From: Lamellibrachia columna
Lineage: Eukaryota > Annelida > Polychaeta > Sabellida > Siboglinidae
Reading direction: 5' to 3'
DNA length: 64,000 nt
Assembly: GCA_963662155.1 (NCBI GenBank)
Contig: OY759262.1
Span: forward strand, 17,335,282 to 17,399,281
The first letter of the stretch is position 1. Each line of letters opens with the position of its first letter. A program made the translations under genes and the position numbers. The notes under the pieces are model-generated. The model searched no databases, was not told where the DNA came from, and worked only from the letters and a program-made list of their open reading frames with translations. Positions 28,526 through 38,555 of this stretch are shown piece after piece.

Positions 28526-31500
28526 TGACTGTTAATTGTTTTGTATGAAGCAAGCACAAATGCGTGTGTGTAACCATACACATGCGCACGCACGCTCGCA
28601 CACTCCCACGCTCACACATATGCACTGTTTATTTTTAATTATGATGCCAATTTGTAAAACTGTAGCTCACAAACAAAATGCAGGAAGAGTCGGGGGTCGC
28701 ACACATATTCCATGATATCATACTATAGTAATTAGATCAATGAGATACTTCATAACATTATATTCGTCTCGCTATCCATTACCAGCATCTAAAATCAGGG
28801 AATATATCACACTATCAAGGTGCTGTCCAGTTTACATTGGTGATCACACATCCGTCTGCAAGAACCTGGACAATGAGTATTAACCAATTTCGGTCATGTG
28901 TCTTTCGCTCAACGTACCGCTTGATCCGAGACGTACAGGTACTGGCGTCAGTTGAATTTGCTGGTCACACGTTCTCCATATATTTCACACCCAGATACGT
29001 ATACGTAAATGTGGATAGGATGGCCTACATTAATGAACACGCCACTTTTGAGTTTCTAGACGTTATTTCAGAGAAGATCTTTGTAATCTAAATTTCGAAG
29101 AACATTTATAACTTCAAATGACACGGAACAATCAAGTGGTTTACTGTGAGGGTGCGCTTATGTACAAGGCGACACCCGCATTGGTGGAAAAATCAGTCAG
29201 GTACGGAGTGGTTAAAGACAAAGCAATACAATAGCGCTTATTGGACAATTTCACTGCATCAAACTGATAGCTGAATCTGCATTTGGGCTATATATAATAA
29301 CCAGTGGCGTATCTAGGATCTCGCAAGGGGGGCAAAGAGGGAGGCCAGGGGGACAAAGAGGGAGGCCAGGGGCAAGCCTTGTCACCCATGCTTCCATGTA
29401 GCGGCGCAACAGGAAAATACGGTGAACAATCGAGACATTTAAGCCAAACGCCCCCTCCCCAAGTATGCTTAACTTAATTTAACTTATAATATATACATTA
29501 AGTTTTTAGATAAATTCGGAGCGTGGAAATAAATGGCTGAAACTGTCTAATACGGTTGTTTCCTCCTGCAGCTAAATTTGGTGACGGAGAAGATTGACCT
29601 GGAGGGAAATAACGTAGAAGCTGAAGGAGCCATCTGCTTAGCCAACATCCTGAAAGATAACTACACCGTCACAGAGTTGGTATGTACTAGATCATCTTTG
29701 CTCCATAGGTAGTTGCTGCCGACTGTTTGTTGCCATTGCCAACATTAAAGTCGGCTGTACATTAAAGTCGGCTGTACATTAAAGTCGGCTGTACATTAAA
29801 GTCGGCTGTACATTAAAGTCGGCTGTACATTAAAGTACGCCATAAAACATTATTTAAACCCTTACATTCGCCTTACTTTGGTAGTTCATCTAGCATTACA
29901 ACCGGTTTGCAAGTTTGGTGTTTTAAATCTTTTAAAAATTCAGTCGGCTGGACGCGTTATAGGTTATACGTCTATCTGCGAAAACACGTCCAATGTACAT
30001 AACAGAGGCTACTCAAAATAATGTATTAGTAGTCGCTTAATGACAACTGTGGCTTAAAGCTGTTCACACAATCACATAATATTATATTAGTTAAGAGCTA
30101 TTTCTAACCTTTCACATGTTCAACTCATAAATTGCACTATCTGTTAATTTAGTCTTTTAAATAGATACAAAGGTATCGTCTATGTTGTATCAGTTAATTA
30201 TCATTCATTGTTATTATTTTGCATATCGGTAAAAACATATTTCAGGACTGCTTAAGATGCACCCAATGAAAAAATAGAGATTGTGTTCGGATCGGTAAGG
30301 AACAAGTGAAACTTTGTTTTGTTGTGGTGTAGAGGACGTTTTGCCCGTAATCTAACATTTGCTCAAATTGAAGTGTAAGATTTCTCTTTCTTATTTATCT
30401 GTGATATTGCTCGTGCACAGAAATATTTTTTATAATACTACCACACATTAGAATGCCTACAGTGAACTTTAGTTGTTTTGTTTGTTATTGCATAATACAA
30501 TGCGATTGCGTGATGTTACGCCACGTCTTTCAATACTTTCCATATTAGGCATTGCAAACACTTCCCAATGGCCATGCATACACATTACTCAATCATGTGT
30601 GTCATATTTGACATCCAGGTGCTGTCAGAAAATTGTCTAAGAAGCAAAGGCGCAGAATCCATTACCAGAATGCTATTAGAAAATTCGACGATACACACCC
30701 TTGACCTGTCAGGTATGTGCAATTACAAAATCAACATCGGTTATTGCACTAAGCAACTAATTGTTAATGTACTTGGACATGGTGTGTGTTAAAATCGCAG
30801 TTAAACGCATAAAGTAAATTTCATAGCGTTGCATTGAAGCATCGTATGTTCTCACAAGTGAGCATATGGCAACTCACCCGAGGCAGATATATGGAGACGT
30901 TAGCTTGTTTCACCAAATACATTAAAAACATCACTCTTAATACTCAACAACTTAAATTAATTAACGTCAGTGTCGATATGATAATGATGAATCAACGCGT
31001 TTGTGGTACATCAACAATTAGGCGCAATTTAGATGCGTGATTAGGTAGCAGAATTTATGTTAACATTATATGTAGTTTCTAAACGTCAAAAATTACATCT
31101 GTCAGCTGCCTTGTTTTATTTTTAGCTCAAACTTTGTGTTAATCCAAACCATTGGGTGTTAACTTAGAACAAGTCAACCTTCTACATGTACGACCTCTTC
31201 TTCCCTAAAATGATATTGCTATCATGTAAACCAAACGTGTTATTGCACTAAGCTTATCCACTGTGTGTTTTGTATTTGAAGGAAATGGTTTCCGCGACTG
31301 CGATGGATGTTACTTCCAGCAAATGTTGTCAGTAAGTGCAACGTCTTGTTAGTTGCGAATAGTCAAGCACAAATGTTGTCAGTAAGTGCAACGTCTTGTT
31401 AGTTGCGAATAGTCAAGCACAAATGTTGTCAGTAAGTGCAACGTCTTGTTAGTTGCGAATAGTTAAGCACAAATGTTGTCAGTAAGTGCAACGTCTTGTT

Positions 31501-34500
31501 AGTTGCGAATAGTCAAGCACACATTAGTACATACACAGAGGTCTTATGCTTTGCGATGTTGTTGCAGTGTGGTTAGTTTTTCTACATTGTGTTAAATAAT
31601 GTTCCCCAAACTCAAATTAATCAGACAACAAAAAGAAACACGACCCGGTGTGTCTTGGCTGTCACCACGTTATTATATGCATTCATCCAGTATATATGAC
31701 CCTGTTAATAATAAGACCAAACCAACAGCCAATGATCAATGCAGCAGTTGTATCAATAACCCACATAATAGCACAACCAAACCGCAGAAAACAATAACGC
31801 CTCAATTAGTGTAAATAACCCAGAGTCACTAAACCGCAGAAATCAATAATGCCTCACCTAGTGTAAATAACTCAGCGTCTCCAAATCGCAGAGATTAGCA
31901 ATGCCTCATTTGGTGTAAATAATTCAACCTCGGCTAACTTACATAACAACATCGCCAAACCACACGAAACAATAACCACATATGCTGTGAACCGAATGTG
32001 CGTTCCGTGTGGATACGTGTTACTCGCTATTTTGTTGCTTCAGCAAAACACGACCCTGCAGAAGCTGTGTCTACGACACAACGAGTTCAGCGAGGAGACG
32101 GCGCAGGGCCTGAGTGAGGCCCTCGCAAGCAACGAGTACCTCAAGATGCTCGACCTCAGCTGGAATCACTTCACGACGAACAGCGCTGATTACATCGCTG
32201 ACATCATCAAGGTATACAGGGCAAGCGACTGCACAATGTTAGGGGCCATTCATTAATTATGTCAAGCCCAGGGGGCGGGGGTATCCGGGTAAGCGCTACG
32301 GAGCGTTACGTGGGGGTGGAGTGTCTTGGTGATCGTTAATAAAATTAAAAAATGTGCCCGTCTAGCTGTCGATATCAGACTGACAGCATTGATTGCTATG
32401 CCAGTTTTGGGGGCATATTTCAACTGTATTCCAATGGGAAAAGAATGGAACTCTACAACGGACAGACCTTTGATTTATGATTACTTACTTAATCCTCTTC
32501 GTCCGGAAGTGCACATAAAGCCGACACCAGAGCACGCCACTGTAGTCTATCTCTTGATGTATTCTCGAGCTTCCCCCAGGTCAGGTTATGTTGTTTCATT
32601 TCTCGCTCCACTGTTCTTCTCCAGGTTTCTTTCGGTCTTCCTCTCACCCGTTTTCCATCTGGTGTCCATCTGAGAGCAATTCGGACTATTGTTGTCTGCT
32701 GCATTTTCAAGACGTGGCCAATCCACTCTCATCTGCTTCGTTTTATCTCCAGTGTGATGGGCTGGGTTGATGTTCTTCTGTGAAGTTCTGCATTGGAGAT
32801 GGTGTTAAGCACGAATATCTTGAATATTTTGTGAAGGCATCTGTTCTGAAAGACTTCAAGCCTGTGGTTGATAGTCTTTGCTATTTTCCAGGATTCTGAC
32901 CAATACAGGAGGATACTAAGAACATTGCTTTTGAAAAGGCGTAATTTCGTTTTCTCACAACATTTCCCAGATTTCCAGATGTTTCTGAGTGTAGCAAATG
33001 CTTGGCCAGCTTTCGACATCTTACGCGTATTTCTCTTTCGGAACTTCCATCGGCAGTCATCTTGTATCCCAGGTACTTGAACTCCTCCACCTCTTCAATG
33101 TTTTCTCCTTGTAGTTTTATTTGATCGTGTGCTTGGTCTTTGTTTGCTGGCTTTGAGTACAATCTTGTGTGCGATAGTGGAAAGCTTTTCTGTCTTTAAC
33201 TGCATGTCCAAGAGGCGGTGTTAGGCAGATGTCATCTGCAAAGTCCAGGTCCTCTAGCTGAGTTGTCAGCGTCCACATAGTCCCTCTCCTGCCTACACTT
33301 TCAACTTTTCGCATGATCCAGTCCATGCTTAGCATAAACGGAAATGAGATTTAACAAGATTGCCATCCCAAACAACAAGTTCCAGATGGCAAGTGGACAA
33401 GGAAGCCATTGACTTATCGAGAGTCCAACAATTTTCTCATTTATGTGTAGCCTGCCCTTATCAGATATCTGTCAGTTCTATTTTAAACATATTCACACTG
33501 CTAGCATTAACACACTCATTTGGCAGTTTGTTCCATTCATTTATCACCCTCTGTGAGAAAGAGTACTTTCTTATGTCCAACCTATACTGCTCCTTAACAA
33601 ATGCTGCTTTGTGTCCTCTGGTTCTACTGCCTTCTTTAAGTTTGAAGAACATATTCCTATCAACATCCTCATAACCGTTAACTATTTTAAACACTTTCAT
33701 AACCGTTCACTATTTTAAACACTTGCAATGGCGAGAGCATGCAGCCTTGTTTCACACCTGTTTTGATTTCAAATGTGTCTGTCAGACTGTTGTTGCATAT
33801 CACTTGTGCTGAAAAATCTGTATACAGCATTTTGATGATGTTGACAAGCTTGGTAGGAATTCCGTAGTGTCTATCAAAAGTTATACATACCTATATTCTA
33901 CATGTGAATAACGGACCAATGCAGATATGCAACCAATAGAAAGATAAACGTATGCAAAATAGGCCGAAGTGGGTCTTTCTGAAAACGAGAACATAGTTTT
34001 ATGGAGGGGGTACAGATCAGCGTTATGAAGCGTGACAAGCGGGTGGGAGGGGGTATGAAAAGTCAAAAATAGCGTGACTTATAGGCATGTTCTAGTAGGG
34101 GCGTACATCGTATACACACAAGTTCAACTTTATTTTCTGACGGAGCAAATAATTTGATACTTAAAATTGACTCGTACTAAGCTCACTACATATGTATTCC
34201 GTGATATATCATCAGCATACTATCATCAATGTGCTCCAAATAAATGATTATGGTAGTTTTATCGTAGAACACTCTCCGTAATTAATCGTTATGCGGTGCA
34301 AGTGACGTCACATGATGTTACAAGTTTTATCACAAAAAGGTCACATTGTTATATGTGTTCATGGTTATGGTCATTGTCACATAACTGCTAAGGTACACTT
34401 ACAAGAGCTACCATTAATACGAAATACGTTGATTAGTGAATGCGCGTATTGCATTTTAAGGATCCTCGCCTTTCCCTGGAACTGAATCGCGAGCCACCTG

Positions 34501-36876
34501 TCAAACAGTGTTGTAATTAGTTTGTGTATACTGTTAGTAGCTTTCACATACGAATACAATACTGTAACCAAAATCATAACATCAGTTATTTAAATGACAT
34601 TACAAAGATAACTGAGATTGCATTAAACAATCATTTTCCACTAATACGGGGCGTCCTAAAAATAATAATTATTAAAAATATTAATCGTAAACCAATCAAG
34701 TAATTATGCTATGTATGCAGTTATAAACTATGTAGGACACCTGTTGTCGAGATGAATATGGACACTACCATTACGGTAATTCCTAGCGAGGCTGCAAGAT
34801 AATCGAGGATTTTAATTATTTGCCAACCTCTAGATCTTCCCTCCAATCTTTCCCGTAGTCATTAGATGCTCTAATTTTCTCTTTATGATCATGTGGTTTG
34901 TAAATGTTGTTTGTCTTTCTTGATTCTGCACGTTATCTTTCATTCACTGTTTGCTGTTATAAAATGTCTACATTGTTTTACTTCTCTGTCGCATCGAACC
35001 TTTGGGAAGTTTGGTCACCCCACGCTGCCACAGTTCACTCAACTGTGTAAATGAGTACGTGGCAATACAGACAGTGGTGGATATGTGAACGAATAGTGTT
35101 CGCGCAGTAATTGCAGCGTGGCTGAATGCTTCCCAGAGAAGTTGAAATGGCATTGGAATGAATAGGTCTGCCAGAGGGTGAAGTGTAAAGCGCTTTGAGC
35201 AGTCTTTGGGGTTGGATACCGCGCTATATAAGAACGTTTATCTTCTCCATGATACTCTGGGCATTCTTTGAATTGTACATGATGCATTACTCTAAATGGC
35301 ACATAATTGGTATGTTTAAGATGTATCGATAATATTTTCTGCCAAACAAGTACACGGTGTTAACAAGACCGATATTCTTATCTGCTTGCAATACAACATA
35401 AATAATTATATTTATATCATGAGCTGTAACAATGTGTGGCATAATATGTAATCGTAATGCTTCAATTTCCCTTTTCCAATTCTCGTTTACAATAGGACAA
35501 CTACGGTCTGAAATACCTGAATCTTGCAATGAACGGGTTGGCTGACGAGGGAGCACTATTGATCGGTCAGGCCCTCAAACAAAACCTGTGTCTCGTCGAC
35601 CTCAACCTCAGTAACAACAGAATCACAAAGGAAGGTGCAAAGGACCTCGCGCGTAGCTTCGACACTAATGAAGTTCTGGAAACGTTGAGGGTAAGTAGAT
35701 ATTTCTTCAGGTTCCTAAAGTCAAAATGTGTGTTTTTACGTGTAGAAATATAATAAAGTGGCTATCACGATATTTTTGCGGTGTCTTCCTGGCATGTCTC
35801 TGAGAAACTTACAAATATCGTAATTAGCTCTGTTGGAACCGGTAAATAATATCTAAGAGTGTAACCATTTTATATATCATTGGTTATTTTCATGTATATC
35901 ACCGTGTTTAAATAAACAACGGTCTGCCACGTTGACATTTCAGTTGGCTGAGAATCCTATTGGAGCTGAAGGGGCTGCTTCGCTACTTGATGCAATTCAC
36001 ACACACAACAGCACCACAGCTTTGACGTTGTTAGACATCATGGTAAGTGTCTGAACGTAATTAATGGGTGCAGCTATCGACACAGTATATGGATGTCAGT
36101 GTCATACAGATTGCTTAGCATTTCAGTCGTAGCAAGGTTGTTTAATGGTCCACTACCTCAACTGTCATCTTTATATAATTTTGTAACTCCACCTTGTTAC
36201 TATTGCGCCCCTGATTCAGTTCTTCTTTGAAGTTGCATTCCCATACGTTCAATGTTGTCTGCACTAACTTCCCATATAAACGAGCATATATAGTCCCATC
36301 ACAGTCTAGTAAACTACACATTAAGCAGGAAGGTACAACGACTGCCTACGACTGCCTGAGCATATCTACTATTTATTTCCCCTTTCCATGGTCCACCTCA
36401 GACTACTACTGCTACAACTGCTTTTGTTACTTCTAATGCAGCAGCAGTAGTAATGTCCAATGTTTCCGCAGTGTGTCGCATATGTCCAATGTTTCCGCAG
36501 TGTGTCGCATATGTCTAACGTTTCCGCAGTGTGTCGCATATGAGGTCACCGATGTTACCAACGGAGACGGAACACTATTTTAATATTTTACTGAAGTGTC
36601 AGTGATGTTGAGACAATCCTCCCTTTGGCATTTTTCCTGCCTGTAAAAATGACGTTTGAACAGGAATATGACCATATTTGGGCACTACGAAAGTGGCGCC
36701 TGGATTTAAATTTCTAATAAATGCCTTGCAACATATGCGTTCATCAGTGATTGCATGTTCCCTTGCCCACGAAGATATAATGTAGTTGTTCTGGAGTCAT
36801 TTGATCGGAAGGACTTGCACGTTGATTATCTGGAGTGAAAATAATGACATGAATTTTGTCCAGCAAGTTGATGAAA

Positions 36877-36940
<64 letters not shown>

Positions 36941-38555
36941 TTATATTTTCAGATTGATTTTCAGAATATTCAAAATATAAATTGGCGAACATCAATGAAA
37001 ACCTTTACATTTGTCGCCGATGGGAACATGTATAGTGATCACCATTGCAGGGCGTCGTTGTGAACGAAGCCTTCGACAAACTGCATGAGCATCTGAACAC
37101 GGAGCGCTCCAATGTCGGCCGTCTGCACGTGCTTCACGGCGGCGTGCTCTTCCGCAACAAGCACATCATCTTCATGGACGAGGACGATCCCGAGGACGAC
37201 TTCGAATGCGACCCGCTCACGAAGCTGCGCCGGCACGCCAACAAGGCCAAGTACCGACTCATCGATGTCTTCAGACAGTTCGACACTGATCACAACTGGT
37301 CGCTGTCGAAAGACGAACTAATCAAAGGTGGACAGGTATGTTATTAGGCATCAGCGCTTTGCCAAACTCACAGTGTTCCTAATTGTCTTTCCCCGGAATG
37401 TATTGTATTAAAGCAGTGCATCGCGGGATCAATTAACGACGGAAATACAACCTGAACTTCTTGCTTAGATTGTCGGAAATAATTAGCTTCAGCAAAGAAT
37501 ACCGGGAATAAACGTTAAACGTTAACTGGTATTAAGCAGAAATCACAACGCTAGCATTGGTACGCAAAAATCTGCTGATCTGATGTTTGAATATAACTTC
37601 AAACGTGATTGGCCATGCGTTGGCATATATATGCGGTTGTGTAATCGCTCGGCAAAAATAAATGCAGGAAAAAATGTGCAGTTTAATCAGTCACAATGTA
37701 ATTAACATGTAATTCCACCTAGTGAAGTGTAATTATACCATCTCTTCAGGCGACCGGCATTAAAATGACAGAGAAAGAAGTGGAACAGATGATTGAAAAC
37801 CTTGACACAGACGGTGATGGTGAAATAGACTACGAGTGAGTATATGTAAAATGTGTCTTGATAACTTCTATTACCAATAATTTCCAATCTGCCTAGAAGA
37901 ACTATCAAATATATATTATCAAACGGTAAATTAAAGTTTTCCCTGCAAAAATAGCAATCTGTTGACATTTTGTGACCTACCAGTTTATTTGAGAAAAACA
38001 GTGTTGCCATAAAGCCTCATCACCGCATACTTGCCAAAACCGCCCTTATATATATTTGTCATACGACGGAAATCCTGTATGTGCGAGCCAACGCATAATG
38101 TTTTACCTTTACCTTAACCGTGTCACAGAATAAACGTATGTCTGCCAGTGGAGGAAGTCATCAGGATGTCCCACATAATTAGAACCAGGTATAATTGCCC
38201 AACTCCTTTTTACAGTAGTACCCAACTGCCTCAGGTTTTGATCAATGTTCTCTAGCCAGTGGGTCGTTTCCCATTCACTTTAGTATTCATTGCCACCTGT
38301 ATGAAGTGATCAGAGGTCTCCTTCTGACATGGCCAAACCATCTCAGCTGGTTGTCTCTGGTCACATTGGCTAAGGGAGTTGTACCATGTTTCTAATACGT
38401 TATGTGTTGTGTGTAGTGAACTAATGATCGGAGAGAACGCGCTAAAGAAGAAGCAACGCCGAATGAAAGCTTTGAAGGATGCATATGACGCCAAAACCAA
38501 AGAAGGCGGCCATGAAGTCGAAATCAGTCTAGGGACGCGCGATGAGTTTGGGTGA
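24099..38555 (+). CDS. LRRC74-like gene B: leucine-rich repeat protein with two EF-hands, 11 exons, complete
   Basis: Spliced CDS: 24099-24303, 28247-28428, 29572-29679, 30619-30712, 31282-31331, 32044-32211, 35496-35690, 35944-36042, 37051-37335, 37750-37835, 38417-38555; 536 codons. Residues 1-69 form an acidic, Ser-rich N-terminus. The LRRC74 lead segment (STGMKDYLAECERL, NHGLGPLGTKAIAKALE) ends at about 129, and the LRRs fill 130-367. Residues 368-462 are a linker with EF loop 1 (445-456, D-T-D-H-N-W-S-L-S-K-D-E). EF loop 2 is 481-492 (D-T-D-G-D-G-E-I-D-Y-D-E), followed by a basic helix and a TRDEFG end. The role is probably a Ca2+-responsive protein-binding scaffold in the cytoplasm; this is inferred from the domains. 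The start was chosen as the only ATG upstream of the conserved exon 1 segment. Exon phases and lengths match gene A except where noted. Confidence 0.92.
24905..27105 (-). mobile_element. CR1-type LINE copy C, internally deleted
   Basis: One ATTTAACAAG tail unit (24905) is followed by the 3' UTR of the copy B subfamily and RT fragments (GVPQGSVLGPILFLIYINE, EEITKWVDEGSPVDV). Endonuclease fragments follow (VIMGDFSHGHIQW, EADCGEAICCN, TIGVVYHSP). At 27045-27105 a piece of the ORF1 esterase (RIFMEDSIIRKVDKV; compare RVFVGGSIVRKTDRV) is joined directly to the endonuclease start. Most of ORF1 and parts of the RT are missing. Confidence 0.85.
27113..27144. repeat. GGGAGA purine tract
   Basis: About 32 bp of pure G/A (GAGGGGGAGGG and similar). 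Confidence 0.9.
27284..27480. repeat. GC-rich degenerate repeat (GGGCCGGGCCTGGGC), possible DNA-transposon end
   Basis: Four to five degenerate units built on GGGCCGGGCC and GGGCTTGGG in an otherwise AT-rich intron. The left edge AGTGCCCTGCACGG resembles hAT-type termini, but no matching inverted end was found. Confidence 0.5.
28247..28428 (+). CDS. Gene B exon 2: LRRC74 lead segment
   Basis: 182 bp, phase 1 in, phase 0 out. The acceptor is CTGTTGCAG|CT and the donor GAG|GTTAGT. It encodes AWARGVESFDSTGMKDYLAE, PVTYFLRHSQEKTF and GLGPLGTKAIAKALE. Confidence 0.94.
28483..28527. repeat. (GTGC)n microsatellite
   Basis: About 11 units, 55 bp after the exon 2 donor of gene B. Confidence 0.95.
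29301..29470 (+). mobile_element. CCAGTGGCG-family short repeat (copy 3)
   Basis: It starts CCAGTGGCGTATCTAGGATCTCG, contains a duplicated GGACAAAGAGGGAGGCCAGG-like segment, then CCATGTAGCGGCGCAACAGG, and ends TTAAGCCAAACGCCCCCTCC. The same order occurs in copy 1 on the opposite strand. Confidence 0.6.
29572..29679 (+). CDS. Gene B exon 3: LRR
   Basis: 108 bp, phase 0-0. The acceptor is CCTCCTGCAG|CTA and the donor TTG|GTATGT. It encodes LNLVTEKIDLEGNNVEAEGA and ends YTVTEL. Confidence 0.94.
29744..29835. repeat. 17-bp minisatellite (ATTAAAGTCGGCTGTAC), five full units
   Basis: Near-perfect head-to-tail units in gene B intron 3, 65 bp after the exon 3 donor, with a partial sixth at the end. 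The remainder of the intron to 30618 shows nothing recognisable. Confidence 0.95.
30619..30712 (+). CDS. Gene B exon 4: LRR
   Basis: 94 bp, phase 0 in, phase 1 out. The acceptor is GACATCCAG|GTG and the donor TCAG|GTATGT. It encodes VLSENCLRSKGAESITRMLL and STIHTLDLS. It has a single donor, unlike gene A. Confidence 0.94.
31282..31331 (+). CDS. Gene B exon 5: LRR segment whose donor lies in a minisatellite
   Basis: 50 bp, phase 1 in, phase 0 out. The acceptor is TATTTGAAG|GA and the donor TCA|GTAAGT. It encodes (G)NGFRDCDGCYFQQMLS. The last 11 bp and the donor form the start of a 50-bp unit repeated four times. Confidence 0.92.
31321..31520. repeat. 50-bp minisatellite x4 spanning the exon 5/intron 5 junction
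   Basis: The unit AAATGTTGTCAGTAAGTGCA... is repeated at 31321, 31371, 31421 and 31471 almost without change (one C/T difference in unit 3). Each unit carries the exon 5 end, TTGTCA, and a consensus donor GTAAGT. Confidence 0.97.
32044..32211 (+). CDS. Gene B exon 6: two LRRs
   Basis: 168 bp, phase 0-0. The acceptor is GTTGCTTCAG|CAA and the donor AAG|GTATAC. It encodes QNTTLQKLCLRHNEF and LKMLDLSWNHFTTNSADYI. Confidence 0.94.
32475..33880 (-). mobile_element. RTE/Nimb-like LINE 3' fragment, interrupted by a CR1 insertion (gene B intron 6)
   Basis: Minus-strand fragments: at 33722-33880 YGIPTKLVNIIKMLYTDFSA and GVKQGCMLSPL (RT), and at 33348-32490 DWIMRKVESVGRR, LDFADDICL (catalytic FADD), EEFKYLGYKMTADG, CEKTKLRLFKSNVLS and RVRGRPKETWRRTVE. 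The 3' end reads TAAGTAAGTAATCAT. The two parts are separated by the CR1 copy at 33349-33722. Confidence 0.8.
33349..33722 (-). mobile_element. CR1-type LINE copy D (3' end only), nested in another LINE
   Basis: One ATTTAACAAG tail unit, the copy B subfamily 3' UTR, and the RT C-terminus (LDIRKYSFSQRVINEWNKLP, MKVFKIVNGYEDVDRNMFF). It is truncated after about 370 bp; the last 50 bp contain a 28-bp partial duplication (CATAACCGTT[A/C]ACTATTTTAAACAC twice). Confidence 0.88.
34985..35250 (+). mobile_element. tRNA-derived SINE, family 1 copy 2 (head lost)
   Basis: It shares the core (AGTAATTGCAGCGTGGCTGAA, GGAATGAATAGGTCTGCCAG) and the tail (AAGTGTAAAGCGCTTTGAGC, GGTTGGATACCGCGCTATATAAGAACG) with copies 1 and 3. 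The tRNA-like head is not recognisable. It lies in gene B intron 6. Confidence 0.8.
35496..35690 (+). CDS. Gene B exon 7: two LRRs
   Basis: 195 bp, phase 0-0. The acceptor is TTTACAATAG|GAC and the donor AGG|GTAAGT. It encodes YGLKYLNLAMNGLADEGALL and CLVDLNLSNNRITKEGA. Confidence 0.95.
35944..36042 (+). CDS. Gene B exon 8: last LRR
   Basis: 99 bp, phase 0-0. The acceptor is TTGACATTTCAG|TTG and the donor ATG|GTAAGT. It encodes LAENPIGAEGAASLLDAIH and TALTLLDIM. Confidence 0.94.
36455..36541. repeat. 29-bp minisatellite x3 (GTCCAATGTTTCCGCAGTG...)
   Basis: Three head-to-tail units in gene B intron 8, the third with two substitutions. Each carries TTTCCGCAG|TG, which looks like a splice acceptor. 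Confidence 0.93.
36879..36937. repeat. (AT)n microsatellite
   Basis: About 59 bp, in gene B intron 8, 113 bp before exon 9. Confidence 0.97.
37051..37335 (+). CDS. Gene B exon 9: linker and EF-hand 1 (undivided)
   Basis: 285 bp, 95 codons, phase 0-0. The acceptor is ACCATTGCAG|GGC and the donor CAG|GTATGT. It encodes NEAFDKLHEHLNTERS, VLHGGVLFRNKHIIFMDED, YRLIDVFRQF and EF loop 1. It equals gene A exons 9 + 10 in length with no intron between. It is notably GC-rich compared with the surrounding DNA. Confidence 0.95.
37750..37835 (+). CDS. Gene B exon 10: EF-hand 2
   Basis: 86 bp, phase 0 in, phase 2 out. The acceptor is CATCTCTTCAG|GCG and the donor GA|GTGAGT. It encodes ATGIKMTEKEVEQMIENL and the canonical loop DTDGDGEIDY(DE). 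Confidence 0.95.
38140..38395 (-). mobile_element. LINE C-terminal remnant in gene B last intron
   Basis: The minus strand contains RDNQLRWFGHVRRRP, the hallmark of the RT C-terminal region of RTE-like and related LINEs, followed by frame-broken sequence. The acceptor of exon 11 lies 20 bp downstream. Confidence 0.6.
38417..38555 (+). CDS. Gene B exon 11: C-terminus
   Basis: 139 bp, phase 2 in, TGA at 38553-38555. The acceptor is GTGTGTAG|T. It encodes DELMIGENALKKKQRRMKAL and ends SLGTRDEFG. It is shorter than gene A exon 12. No AATAAA is evident in the next 450 bp. Confidence 0.92.

Noticed and set aside
31321..31520. CRISPR-like array
   Set aside because: The units are contiguous with no spacers and the context is an animal gene; it is a minisatellite.
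32240..32320. GGGGCCATTCATTAATTATGTCA as the end of a DNA transposon
   Set aside because: The motif is reminiscent of invertebrate repeats and a partial counterpart may lie near 34.0-34.08 kb, but the inverted end could not be matched convincingly.
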